Positions 8,370 to 14,999 of a DNA stretch of 20,945 bases are shown here, in pieces. Source of the DNA: an uncultured bacterium. GTDB taxonomy: Bacteria > Actinomycetota > Coriobacteriia > Coriobacteriales > Atopobiaceae. Position numbers and translations under genes: made by a program. The stretch's first letter is position 1. Each line of letters begins with the position of its first letter. The notes under the pieces are model-generated. The model saw only the letters and a list, made by a program, of their open reading frames with translations. It made no database searches and had not been told where the DNA came from. The stretch is from contig CAJMPT010000031.1 in the NCBI GenBank assembly GCA_905215465.1, positions 1-20,945 on the forward strand, read 5' to 3'.

Positions 8370-8686
8370 GGGATTGGTGGGTGCTTGAGGCCAGTCGTTC
8401 GCAAAACCGCAGGTAGATAAAGTGCTCGTTCTCGCGGCTCCCGTCCTCCTCCCAGCCCGCGAACCCAAAACGTTTTTGGAGGGGCTTGGGAGGTCTCGGA
8501 AGAGGCTCCCTCACCTGCCGCTGGCCGGAGAATGCTGCCGCGGCCGGTCCATTCAACTGTTGAACGGCAATAGCCAACTTATGATTGCTGAATAATGCTC
8601 TAGGACTAGGGCCCGTCCAGCTGCAGCCAACACAATCCGGGCGTTGCCTACCTTTTTTGGTAGGGGCCGACGGTCGCTTCACCCCT

Positions 8687-9652
8687 CTACTTGTCGTAGC
8701 TCTCGTACTTGTAGAAGCCCTCGCCGGCGGCGATGCCGGTCTTGCCCTCGTCGATGTAGTCGTTGAGCATGGTCACGCTCTTGGCAAGGCCGCTCTCGGG
8801 GTCCTTGGCCGCGGGGTCCATGGAGAGGATGTTGCGGGCCAGGACCAGGCCGATCTTGTCCAGCTTGCGGAAGGGCGTCTGGCCGGGGTCGGCGCCGGTG
8901 GCGAGCTCCCAGCACTTGTCGACGGTCTCGGCGTCGCAGACGCCGGTGGCAACCAGCTGGGTCGCGGCCTTGAACCAGGGGATGAGCAGGCTGTTCAGGA
9001 TGTAGCCGGGCTGCTCGCGGTTGAGCTTGAGCGGCACCATGCCAATGGCCTCGGCAAACTGGGCGGCCAGCTCAAAGACCTCGGGGTCGGTGCCGTCGTG
9101 GCGCATGAGCTCGGTCATGTTGTTGCGCCAGATCTGGTTGCCAAAGTGCAGCGACATGTACTTGTCCGGCCTGCCCGTGGCCTCGGCGAACATGCTGGGC
9201 AGCATGGTGGAGGAGTCGGTCAGGATGACGGTGCGCTCGGGCAGGTGGCCTGTGAGCTTGGTGTAGAACTCGGTCTTCTCCTGCGGGTTCTCGTTGATGC
9301 ACTCAACTACCAGGTCAGCGTTGCCAAAGGCGGCGTCCCAATCGGTCTCAAACTTTATGGCAGAGAGGCGCTCCTCCGCCTGGGCGACAAGGGCGTCGAT
9401 CTGCTTCGCGGAGAGGCCGGGCGTGTCGGCCAGGCCGCGGCAGTAGGCGGAGGCGTCGGTCTTCATGGCCTCCAGCGTGGAGAGGTACTGCTCCTTGATG
9501 GTGGCAAAGCGGACGCGGGCGCGCTCGACTGAGGCCTCGCTGCGGACCCACACCGTCACGGCAAAGCCCTTGTAGGCAATCTGGGAGGCAATCTGGCTTC
9601 CCTGGGTGCCGCCGCCGGCAACGGTTACGCTCTTGATGTCTTCGACCTTCAT
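8687..9652 (-). CDS. 3-hydroxyacyl-CoA dehydrogenase family protein
   Basis: NAD-dependent dehydrogenase of 321 aa. I choose ATG 9652, with AAGGAGAGGGG upstream, over an in-frame start 10 codons earlier. The Rossmann loop is VAGGGTQGSQIA (residues 10-21). A conserved SST and the SLHFGNQIW segment around the catalytic His replace the usual HFFNP motif of beta-oxidation enzymes. NREQPGYILNSLL is the hinge of the C-terminal domain. From memory, lactic acid bacteria and other anaerobes carry a clade with LHFxNxIW at this place and no beta-oxidation genes. Here too there is no thiolase, crotonase or acyl-CoA dehydrogenase nearby, so the substrate may not be a fatty acyl-CoA. The gene stands alone; its upstream region is the palindrome-rich gap 9653-10207. 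Confidence 0.9.
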   Translation of the reverse strand: MKVEDIKSVTVAGGGTQGSQIASQIAYKGFAVTVWVRSEASVERARVRFATIKEQYLSTLEAMKTDASAYCRGLADTPGLSAKQIDALVAQAEERLSAIKFETDWDAAFGNADLVVECINENPQEKTEFYTKLTGHLPERTVILTDSSTMLPSMFAEATGRPDKYMSLHFGNQIWRNNMTELMRHDGTDPEVFELAAQFAEAIGMVPLKLNREQPGYILNSLLIPWFKAATQLVATGVCDAETVDKCWELATGADPGQTPFRKLDKIGLVLARNILSMDPAAKDPESGLAKSVTMLNDYIDEGKTGIAAGEGFYKYESYDK

Positions 9653-9854
9653 TGGAATTCCCCTCTCCTTGGATGTGGGCAAACTCGAGCTGCGACTGTT
9701 ATAGGCTCTGAGCTGGTGGGATACAGGCTCTTCTCGCCAGGTGGTGGCGCTTTATACGGGAGGGGTAGGGGTATCGATACCACGTTGACAACGTCGAGAA
9801 GAGCGATAGACACGTGTTGTGGAGTGTGTGGGAGGATGCGGAGCGGTGGGCGTT

Positions 9855-9880
9855 GCCTGCGAACCGAAAAATCGGTAGGC
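9855..9880. repeat. Hairpin with ACCGA/TCGGT core
   Basis: ACCGA-AAAA-TCGGT (9863-9876) is flanked by GCCT (9855-9858) and AGGC (9877-9880), with a 4-nt bulge on the left. The TCGGTAGG of its right arm recurs on the opposite strand at about 9945-9952. Confidence 0.55.
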
Positions 9881-9925
9881 AGCCCCCGGGGTTCCGCGGG
9901 CTTCTCGCCAGCCAACTGGGAAAAC

Positions 9926-9950
9926 GTAGGTGATTCAAGAAATTACCTAC
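9926..9950. repeat. Hairpin GTAGGTGATT / AATTACCTAC
   Basis: A 10-bp stem (one G-T pair) with a 5-nt loop CAAGA. It is not followed by a T tract, and fits an operator or RNA structure better than a terminator. Confidence 0.6.
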
Positions 9951-10083
9951 CGATTATTTGGCAGGGGAGAGGGCCTTGGCGAAAAGTGCGTGGGGCCCGG
10001 CGAGAAGTGTGAAGGTCTCGCGGCCCTCTTGCCTCGGTATGTACGCAGTTGCAATATTGATGTCGTCCCAAAACACCCGCACT

Positions 10084-10117
10084 GGTGAGAAAACCGCAGT
10101 TCAGTGGGTTTCTCGCC
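10084..10117. repeat. Inverted pair of the TTCTCGCC-type word
   Basis: GGTGAGAAAACC (10084-10095) and GGGTTTCTCGCC (10106-10117) are inverted repeats matching at 10 of 12 positions around a 10-nt spacer. They lie about 75 nt upstream of the candidate -10 of the thiamine operon. Confidence 0.6.
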
Positions 10118-10186
10118 AGAACATCAAACCTGAAACAGCGTACACGCCGGGTCGGCGGCGGCCGTCAGGAACATCTCGTCCCGGCC

Positions 10187-10203
10187 GTGATACACTACCC
10201 AAC
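10187..10203 (+). promoter_or_regulatory. Probable extended -10 promoter of the thiamine operon
   Basis: TGATACACT (10188-10196) reads as TG-n-TACACT, an extended -10. It would start transcription near 10203, just before the riboswitch aptamer, as expected. No good -35 is seen, which extended -10 promoters can tolerate. Confidence 0.5.
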
Positions 10204-10207
10204 GTGA

Positions 10208-10300
10208 CAAAAGGGAGCTGGCGCACGCCGGCTGAGATTGGGCCCACCCATGCGGCCCTGACCTTAGACCTGATCCGGGTAATGCCGGCGTAGGGACCAG
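10208..10300 (+). ncRNA. TPP riboswitch (THI element)
   Basis: The conserved thi-box is unmistakable: GGGAGC near 10213, CTGAGA at 10232-10237, and the 3' half ACCTGATCCGGGTAATGC (10269-10286) followed by CGTAGGGA. The variable P3 arm is GGGCCC..GCGGCCCT. TPP binding should lower expression of the downstream uptake genes. The expression platform lies at 10300-10389. It has GGGCGCA-TTTTTT-TGTGCCC-like pairing (about 10334-10353) and a GCGCGG/CCGCGC hairpin adjoining the GGGGAGGAG ribosome site, so either premature termination or SD sequestration is possible. I cannot decide between them by eye. Confidence 0.95.
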
Positions 10301-10389
10301 AGCTTGGCTTGCTTGGGCGCCTACGGAGACGAGGGCGCATTTTTTGTGCCCAGAGGCGCGGTTTTGCCGCCGCGCGGGGAGGAGCCGCT

Positions 10390-10731
10390 TTGAACTGTTC
10401 AATTGCCATCCAGTACCTGCCCATGGACGCGCAGACCGACGAGGCAACCTGCGCCGCCGTGGACGCGGTCATCGCCTACATTGACTCCACGGGCATCGAC
10501 TACTTCGTCGGTCCGTTTGAGACCGCCATCGAGGGCGACTATGACCAGTGCATGGAGATCCTCAAGAACTGCCAGCTCGTGGGTGCCAAGGCGGGCTGCA
10601 AGCACGTCATGACCTACGCCAAGATCAACTTCAAGCCCGAGGGCGACGTCATGACCACCGAGCACAAGGTGGCCAAGTACCACGAGGGCGACCCGGAGTT
10701 TGCCCCCAAGTCCGCCGGCTCCGCCGCGTAG
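10390..10731 (+). CDS. Thiamine-binding protein (MTH1187/YkoF family)
   Basis: A 113-aa soluble protein. I choose TTG 10390 because GGGGAGGAG ends 5 nt upstream; the longer open frame begins inside the riboswitch platform and is Arg/Ala-rich, untypical of the family. The opening NCSIAIQYLPM and the central YFVGPFETAIEGDYDQCMEI are characteristic of the PF01910-type thiamine-binding fold, a ferredoxin-like dimer or tetramer related to Bacillus YkoF, which binds thiamine or its pyrimidine part. First gene after the TPP riboswitch and 11 nt before thiX, so it is regulated and translated with the transporter. Whether it is a cytoplasmic carrier, a sensor or a salvage helper is not established. 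Confidence 0.9.
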   Translation: MNCSIAIQYLPMDAQTDEATCAAVDAVIAYIDSTGIDYFVGPFETAIEGDYDQCMEILKNCQLVGAKAGCKHVMTYAKINFKPEGDVMTTEHKVAKYHEGDPEFAPKSAGSAA

Positions 10732-10742
10732 GAGAGAAGCGC

Positions 10743-11519
10743 ATGCGCATCTCCAGGCCCACAAAGAGGATCGTCGCGCCCGTCTGCGCCATCCTGGGTA
10801 TCCTCGCCGTCTGGCAGGGGGCCTGCTCGGCCGGCCTGGTGCCCAACTTCATGCTGCCCAGCCCCGTGCAGGTGGTGGCCGCCCTGGTGGGAGACCTGCC
10901 GCTGCTCTGCCAGCACCTGCTGTGGACCCTGGCCGAGGCCGCACTGGGCCTTGCCATCGGCGTGGCCGTGGGCTTTGCCTTCGCCGTCCTCATGGACCGC
11001 TTTGAGACCTTCTACCTGGCCTTTGACCCGCTGCTCACGGTCTCTCAGACCGTGCCGACGGTGGCCATCGCGCCGCTCTTTGTGCTGTGGTTTGGCTATG
11101 GCCTCCTGCCCAAGGTGCTCCTTGTCGTCATCACTACGTTCTTCCCGGTGACCGTGGCCCTGGCAAACGGCTTTCGCTCCGTGGACCAGGACCAGATCGA
11201 CCTCATGCGCACCATGCGCGCTACCGAGTGGCAGATCTTCCGCTACGCCAAGCTGCCCGCCGCCATGGACCAGTTCTTCAGCGGCCTGCGCATCAGCGCC
11301 ACCTACGCCATCGTGGGCGCCGTCATCTCCGAGTGGCTCGGCGGCTTCTGGGGCCTGGGCGTCTACATGACCCGCGTCCGCAAGTCCTTCTCGTACGACC
11401 GCATGTTTGCGGTGATCATCATCATCTCGGCGCTCTCGCTCGCGCTTATGCGCGGCGTCGACGTGCTAGAGCGCCTCTGCATGCCCTGGAAGAGGGCAGA
11501 AAGGAACGATCAACAATGA
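10743..11519 (+). CDS. thiX: Thiamine-precursor ABC transporter permease
   Basis: A 258-aa membrane permease, ATG 10743. The SD GGAGAG overlaps the stop of the previous gene. About six hydrophobic segments are visible, and the cytoplasmic EAA-type coupling loop runs through FRSVDQDQIDLMRTM and the following KLPAAMDQFFSGLRI (about residues 140-182). The sequence is of the SsuC/TauC/ThiX class of binding-protein-dependent permeases. Specificity for a thiamine precursor is inferred from the TPP riboswitch and the NMT1/THI5-type binding protein next door. Its stop overlaps the start of thiY (ATGA), indicating translational coupling. Confidence 0.92.
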   Translation: MRISRPTKRIVAPVCAILGILAVWQGACSAGLVPNFMLPSPVQVVAALVGDLPLLCQHLLWTLAEAALGLAIGVAVGFAFAVLMDRFETFYLAFDPLLTVSQTVPTVAIAPLFVLWFGYGLLPKVLLVVITTFFPVTVALANGFRSVDQDQIDLMRTMRATEWQIFRYAKLPAAMDQFFSGLRISATYAIVGAVISEWLGGFWGLGVYMTRVRKSFSYDRMFAVIIIISALSLALMRGVDVLERLCMPWKRAERNDQQ

Positions 11520-12580
11520 AAACGACCAACGCCTCCCGCATCCTGACCGCCGGTCTTTCTCGCCGCGCCTTTGTGGGCGCCTCCCTGGCCTCCGCCGCCA
11601 CCCTGGTGCTTGCCGGCTGCAACTCCGGCAGCGGCTCCGCCGACGGCGCCGCCTCTGACTCCAAGGCCGCGTCTGGCGAGAAGACCAAGATCACGTTCTG
11701 CCTGGACTACACCCCCAACACCAACCACACCGGCATCTACGTGGCCCAGAACAAGGGCTTCTTTGCCGACGAGGGCCTTGAGGTGGAGATTGTCCAGCCT
11801 GCCGACGGCACCGCCGAGGGCGCCATCGGCACCGGCCAGGCCCAGCTGGGCGTGAGCTACCAGGACTACCTGGCCGCCGCCTACGATGCCGGCAACACCG
11901 GCCTCACCGCCGTGGCCGCCGTCATCCAGCACAACACCTCCGGCATCATGAGCCGCGCCGAGGACGGCATCACCCATGCTGCCCTCATGGAGGACCACGT
12001 CTACACCACCTGGGACATGGCCGTCGAGCAGGCAACCATCAAGCAGATCATGACCACCGACGGCGGCGACTTCAGCAAGCTCAAGATGGTCCCCTTCACC
12101 GTGGACGACGAGGTCCAGGGCCTGAAGGCCAACATGTTCGACTGCGTGTGGGTCTACGAGGGCTGGGCCGTCCAGAACGCCGCCGTCCAGGACTACCCGG
12201 TGAACTACTTCAGCTTCAAGGACATGGACGACGTCTTTGACTTCTACACGCCGGTCCTGGCCGCCAACAACGACTTCATGAAGAGCAACCCGGACGCCGT
12301 CAAGGCCTTCCTGCGCGCCGCCAAGAAGGGCTACGAGTTTGCCGTCGAGCACCCCGAGGACGCCGCCCAGATTCTGTGCGACGAGGTGCCCGAGCTTGAC
12401 TCCGCGCTCGTCGAGGCCAGCGCCAAGTACCTGGCCGACCAGTACACCGCCGACGCCTCCAGCTGGGGCGTCATCGACGGCAAGCGCTGGGCCGCGTACT
12501 TCCAGTGGCTCAACGACAACGACCTGGTCGAGAACAAGCTGGACGTCAACGCAGGCTTTGACACGTCCTACCTGGCCTAG
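11516..12580 (+). CDS. thiY: Substrate-binding lipoprotein for thiamine precursor, Tat-type signal
   Basis: A 354-aa extracytoplasmic binding protein of the NMT1/THI5 family. The family member ThiY binds formylaminopyrimidine, a thiamine breakdown product, for salvage. ATG 11516 overlaps the thiX stop by 4 nt. The signal peptide combines a twin-arginine SRRAF at 15-19 with a lipobox LAGC ending at Cys35. It is therefore likely exported folded by Tat and then lipidated by Lgt. The mature part begins with a Gly/Ser linker and then KITFCLDYTPNTNHTGIYVA, a typical ThiY opening, and includes GIGTGQAQLGVSYQDYL-like ligand-lobe sequence (here AIGTGQ). The exact ligand (FAPy, HMP or thiamine) is not determinable by eye. 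Confidence 0.93.
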   Translation: MKTTNASRILTAGLSRRAFVGASLASAATLVLAGCNSGSGSADGAASDSKAASGEKTKITFCLDYTPNTNHTGIYVAQNKGFFADEGLEVEIVQPADGTAEGAIGTGQAQLGVSYQDYLAAAYDAGNTGLTAVAAVIQHNTSGIMSRAEDGITHAALMEDHVYTTWDMAVEQATIKQIMTTDGGDFSKLKMVPFTVDDEVQGLKANMFDCVWVYEGWAVQNAAVQDYPVNYFSFKDMDDVFDFYTPVLAANNDFMKSNPDAVKAFLRAAKKGYEFAVEHPEDAAQILCDEVPELDSALVEASAKYLADQYTADASSWGVIDGKRWAAYFQWLNDNDLVENKLDVNAGFDTSYLA

Positions 12581-12585
12581 CCCCA

Positions 12586-13353
12586 ATGGCCGAGAAGACC
12601 ATCATGCCCGCCCTCGAGGCGCGCGACCTCACCCTGGCGTGGGACGAGGACTCCGACGTCGTGCGCCACGTGAGCCTGCGCGTTGACCCCGGCGAGACCG
12701 TCTGCATCGTGGGCAAGTCTGGCTGCGGCAAGACAACCATCCTGCACGCGCTCTCCGGCCTCATCCGTCCACGCGAGGGGCAGGTCCTTCTCCACGGGCG
12801 TGACATCACCGGCAAGCCCGGCCAGGTGAGCTACATGCTCCAGAAGGACCTGCTGCTGCAGAGCCGCACCATTCTGGACAACGCCTGTCTTCCGCTGGTC
12901 ATCGGCGGCATGAGGCCCGCCGAGGCCCGCGAGAAGGCCAGGCCGCTCCTGGAGCGCTTTGGCCTTGCGGGCGTGGAGGACAAGTGGCCCAGCCAGCTGT
13001 CCGGCGGCATGCGCCAGCGCGCGGCCTTCCTGCGCACCTACCTCATGGGCAATGACGTGGCGCTGCTGGACGAGCCCTTCTCGGCGCTTGACGCCCTCAC
13101 GCGCGCGGACATCCGCAGCTGGTACGTGCGCACCGCCTCCGAGCTGGGCATGGCCTCTGTGGTCATCACGCACGACGTCGACGAGGCCGTCATCATGGCC
13201 ACCCGTGTCTACGTCCTGGAAGGCGACCCCAGAGGCGGAGTGCCCTCGACCATAGCCGGCGAAGTCTCCATAAACCACCAGGTAGAGGGAGCCTTCGACC
13301 TCTCTCCCGAGTTCCTCACGGCCAAGCGAGAAGTGCTGGCGCTCCTAGGCTAA
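12586..13353 (+). CDS. thiZ: Thiamine-precursor ABC transporter ATP-binding protein
   Basis: A 255-aa ABC ATPase that energises ThiX. Walker A is GKSGCGKTT at 43-51, the Q-loop Gln is at 86, the signature LSGGMRQ is at 138-144, Walker B is VALLDEP at 158-164 followed by FSALD, and the switch His is 196. It lies 5 nt after the thiY stop. ATG 12586 has no SD of its own and may rely on coupling; an in-frame ATG at 12604 with GAGAAG 6 nt upstream is a credible alternative that removes six residues. Last gene of the riboswitch operon; a long hairpin at 13427-13510 follows. Confidence 0.94.
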   Translation: MAEKTIMPALEARDLTLAWDEDSDVVRHVSLRVDPGETVCIVGKSGCGKTTILHALSGLIRPREGQVLLHGRDITGKPGQVSYMLQKDLLLQSRTILDNACLPLVIGGMRPAEAREKARPLLERFGLAGVEDKWPSQLSGGMRQRAAFLRTYLMGNDVALLDEPFSALDALTRADIRSWYVRTASELGMASVVITHDVDEAVIMATRVYVLEGDPRGGVPSTIAGEVSINHQVEGAFDLSPEFLTAKREVLALLG

Positions 13354-13426
13354 ATAAGGGGCGGAAGAGCGACCCTCTACCGCAGTCACTTCTCGCCCCG
13401 GCGCCTGGCCAAGCACCGTTAACGCA

Positions 13427-13510
13427 GTCGAGGCCCCGGCCCCGCCCTTCCTAAAGCAAGCTCTTTGCGAAGCGTAACTTGCGTAGGAAGTGCGGGGTCG
13501 GGGCCTCGAC
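13427..13510. terminator. Very long hairpin between convergent genes, possible bidirectional terminator
   Basis: A 27-nt arm at 13427-13453 (starting GTCGAGGCCCCGGCCCC) pairs with 13484-13510 (ending GGGGTCGGGGCCTCGAC) with one G-T pair and one mismatch. Inside, GCAAG/CTTGC (13456-13460, 13478-13482) and CTT/AAG continue the stem. It begins 73 nt after thiZ and ends 15 nt before the M18 stop. No T tract flanks it, so the terminator role rests on position and stability. Confidence 0.6.
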
Positions 13511-13525
13511 GGACTTTGCCGTTAC

Positions 13526-14923
13526 CTAAGCCAGGCGCAGGAACGAGCAGTACCCGCGGTAGGCCTCGTAGATATCGGCCTTGCTGGTGACTTCCCAGGG
13601 GGCGTGCATGGACAGCACGGGCACGCCGCAGTCGATGACGTTCATGCCGTAGAGGGCCAGGATGTAGGCGATGGTGCCGCCGCCACCCACGTCGACGCGG
13701 CCGAGCTCGGCGGTCTGGAAGTGAACGCCGCCCTCGTCCATCACGCGGCGGATCTTGGCCACGTACTCGGCGTCGGCGTCGTTGGAGCCGGACTTGCCGC
13801 TGCCGCCGGTGAACTTGTTGAACGTGAGGCCGCGGCCCAGGTAACTGGCGTTCTTCTCCTCAAACGCGGAGGCGAAGTTGGGGTCATAGCCAGCGGAGAC
13901 GTCGCTGGAGAGCATGTTGGACTCGCGCAGGCAGCGACGCAGGGCAAGCTCGCCGTGGACGCCGGCAAGCTCCAGCACCTCGGCCAGGGTGTCCTCGAAG
14001 AAGCGGCTCCTCATGCCCGTGGCGCCCACGGAGCCAATCTCCTCCTTGTCAACCAGCAGGCAGACGGAGGTGCGCTTGACCTCCTTGACGTCCAGCTGGG
14101 CCACGAGGCTCGTGTAGGCGCAGGAGCGGTCGTCCTGGCCGTAGCCAAGGACCATGGAGCGGTCAAAGCCCAGGTCGCGGGCCGCGCCGGCGGGAACGAC
14201 CTCGAGCTCGGCGGAGAGGAGGTCCTCCTCGTCGATGCCCAGCTGCTCCTCGAGGATGGCCAGGACGCCGCGCTTGACCAGGTCCTTCTCCTCGGGCTTC
14301 TCGCCGTCCTTGACGCAGACGGGACGGCCGCCCACCAGGACGTCCAGCATCTCGCCCTCGATGACCTTGGAGGCCTCCTTGGTGAGCTGCTCGCGGGCGA
14401 GGTGGGGCAGCAGGTCGGAGATGCAGAACACCGGGTCCTGCGGGTCCTCGCCCACGGCCACGTTGACCACGGTGCCGTCCTTCTTGGCAACCACGCCGTG
14501 GATGGCCAGCGGGACGGTGACCCACTGGTACTTCTTGATGCCGCCGTAGTAGTGGGTGTCCAGGGTGAGAAGGTCGCTCTTCTCCTCCATGGGGTTCTGC
14601 TTGACGTCAAGGCGCGGCGAGTCGATGTGGGCACCCAGGATGTTGACGCCCTGCTCGAGAGGGTCGGTGCCCAGGTTGACCAGCATGAGGGCCTTGCCGC
14701 GGTTGACGGCGTAGACCTTGTCGCCGGGCTTGAGGGCCTCGCCGGCAGAGATCTTGGCGGCCAGGTCCACGTAGCCGGCCTCCTCGGCCAGGCTCACGGC
14801 CGCGGCGCAGCACTCGCGCTCGGTCTTGTTGTCGGAGATGAAGGCCTTGTAGCCCTCGCAGAGGTAGTGCAGCTCGTCGAGCTGCTCGGCCGTGTAGTCC
14901 TTCCAGGCGTTCGGACGCTCCAT
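13526..14923 (-). CDS. M18 family aspartyl aminopeptidase
   Basis: Cytosolic zinc aminopeptidase of 465 aa, full family length, that removes N-terminal acidic or neutral residues from peptides. ATG 14923 follows a GGAAGGGAAG ribosome site. Metal and catalytic motifs in order: GAHIDSPR with H99 and D101, GQDDRSCAY with D265, DKEEIGS with the catalytic Glu pair 294-295, SDVSAGYDPNF at 340-350, and SMHAPWEV with metal ligand H440. The end (KADIYEAYRGY) is typical. It follows the 301-aa membrane protein on the same strand, but a hairpin at 14946-14972 lies between them. In some genomes the family is named apeB. No functional link to its neighbours is visible. Confidence 0.95.
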   Translation of the reverse strand: MERPNAWKDYTAEQLDELHYLCEGYKAFISDNKTERECCAAAVSLAEEAGYVDLAAKISAGEALKPGDKVYAVNRGKALMLVNLGTDPLEQGVNILGAHIDSPRLDVKQNPMEEKSDLLTLDTHYYGGIKKYQWVTVPLAIHGVVAKKDGTVVNVAVGEDPQDPVFCISDLLPHLAREQLTKEASKVIEGEMLDVLVGGRPVCVKDGEKPEEKDLVKRGVLAILEEQLGIDEEDLLSAELEVVPAGAARDLGFDRSMVLGYGQDDRSCAYTSLVAQLDVKEVKRTSVCLLVDKEEIGSVGATGMRSRFFEDTLAEVLELAGVHGELALRRCLRESNMLSSDVSAGYDPNFASAFEEKNASYLGRGLTFNKFTGGSGKSGSNDADAEYVAKIRRVMDEGGVHFQTAELGRVDVGGGGTIAYILALYGMNVIDCGVPVLSMHAPWEVTSKADIYEAYRGYCSFLRLA

Positions 14924-14945
14924 TGGCTTCCCTTCCTTCCCAGGC

Positions 14946-14972
14946 GAGAAAAGGGGACAGTCCCTTTTTCTC
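14946..14972. terminator. Hairpin GAGAAAAGGGGAC / GTCCCTTTTTCTC
   Basis: 13-nt arms complementary at 12 positions with a GGGACAGTCCC-like centre and A/T-rich ends, so both strands end in a T run. It can terminate the 301-aa protein's transcript (minus strand). Palindromes with this GGGACAGTCCC core are common in unrelated bacteria as REP-type repeats. The left arm overlaps a GGCGAGAA word (14943-14950). Confidence 0.65.
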
Positions 14973-14999
14973 GTTTCCGTTGTTACGTCACACCAGAGT

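Larger units (their letters stand above)
8228..8472. repeat. 245-bp element with nested inverted repeats (REP/MITE-like)
   Basis: The ends are a perfect 13-bp inverted repeat, CGTTTTGGGTTCG (8228-8240) and CGAACCCAAAACG (8460-8472), with weaker similarity continuing inward. The same TTGGGTTCGGGG word occurs twice more, in opposite orientation, as part of the internal hairpin 8321-8369. There are thus four copies of one word in two nested inverted pairs. No transposase gene and no clear target-site duplication are visible. The element-like nature is inference. Confidence 0.5.
8186..8686. other. 500-bp gene-free region between convergent genes
   Basis: No convincing gene. It holds the terminator at 8271-8303, the hairpin at 8321-8369 and the nested inverted-repeat element 8228-8472 (listed separately). 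It also has a small palindrome TTCAAC-T-GTTGAA at 8552-8564 and a CCTACC-TTTTTT-GGTAGG hairpin at 8647-8664. A minus-strand open frame around 8390-8510 reads with a protein-like composition (FGFAGWEEDGSRENEHF) and could be the tail of a decayed gene; I do not recognise it. Confidence 0.6.
9653..10207. other. Palindrome-rich gene-free region upstream of the thiamine operon
   Basis: About 550 bp without a believable gene: open frames here have no ribosome site and odd composition. It contains the 12-bp palindrome GGTATCGATACC (9770-9781) and directly after it ACGTTG-A-CAACGT (9782-9794). Hairpins lie at 9855-9880 and 9926-9950. Six copies of a TTCTCGCCAG-like word start near 9731, 9902, 9978, 9999, 10084 and 10110. 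The right end carries the thiamine-operon promoter. It separates two divergent genes and could hold operators for both, or an unannotated RNA. Confidence 0.6.

Noticed and set aside
8228..8472. CRISPR array
   Set aside because: The four repeated words alternate in orientation and are unevenly spaced, with no direct repeat-spacer pattern and no cas genes.
9716..10293. Possible small genes in the gap before the riboswitch
   Set aside because: The frames at 9716-10012 and 9958-10293 lack ribosome sites, run through palindromes or the riboswitch aptamer, and have no protein-like pattern.
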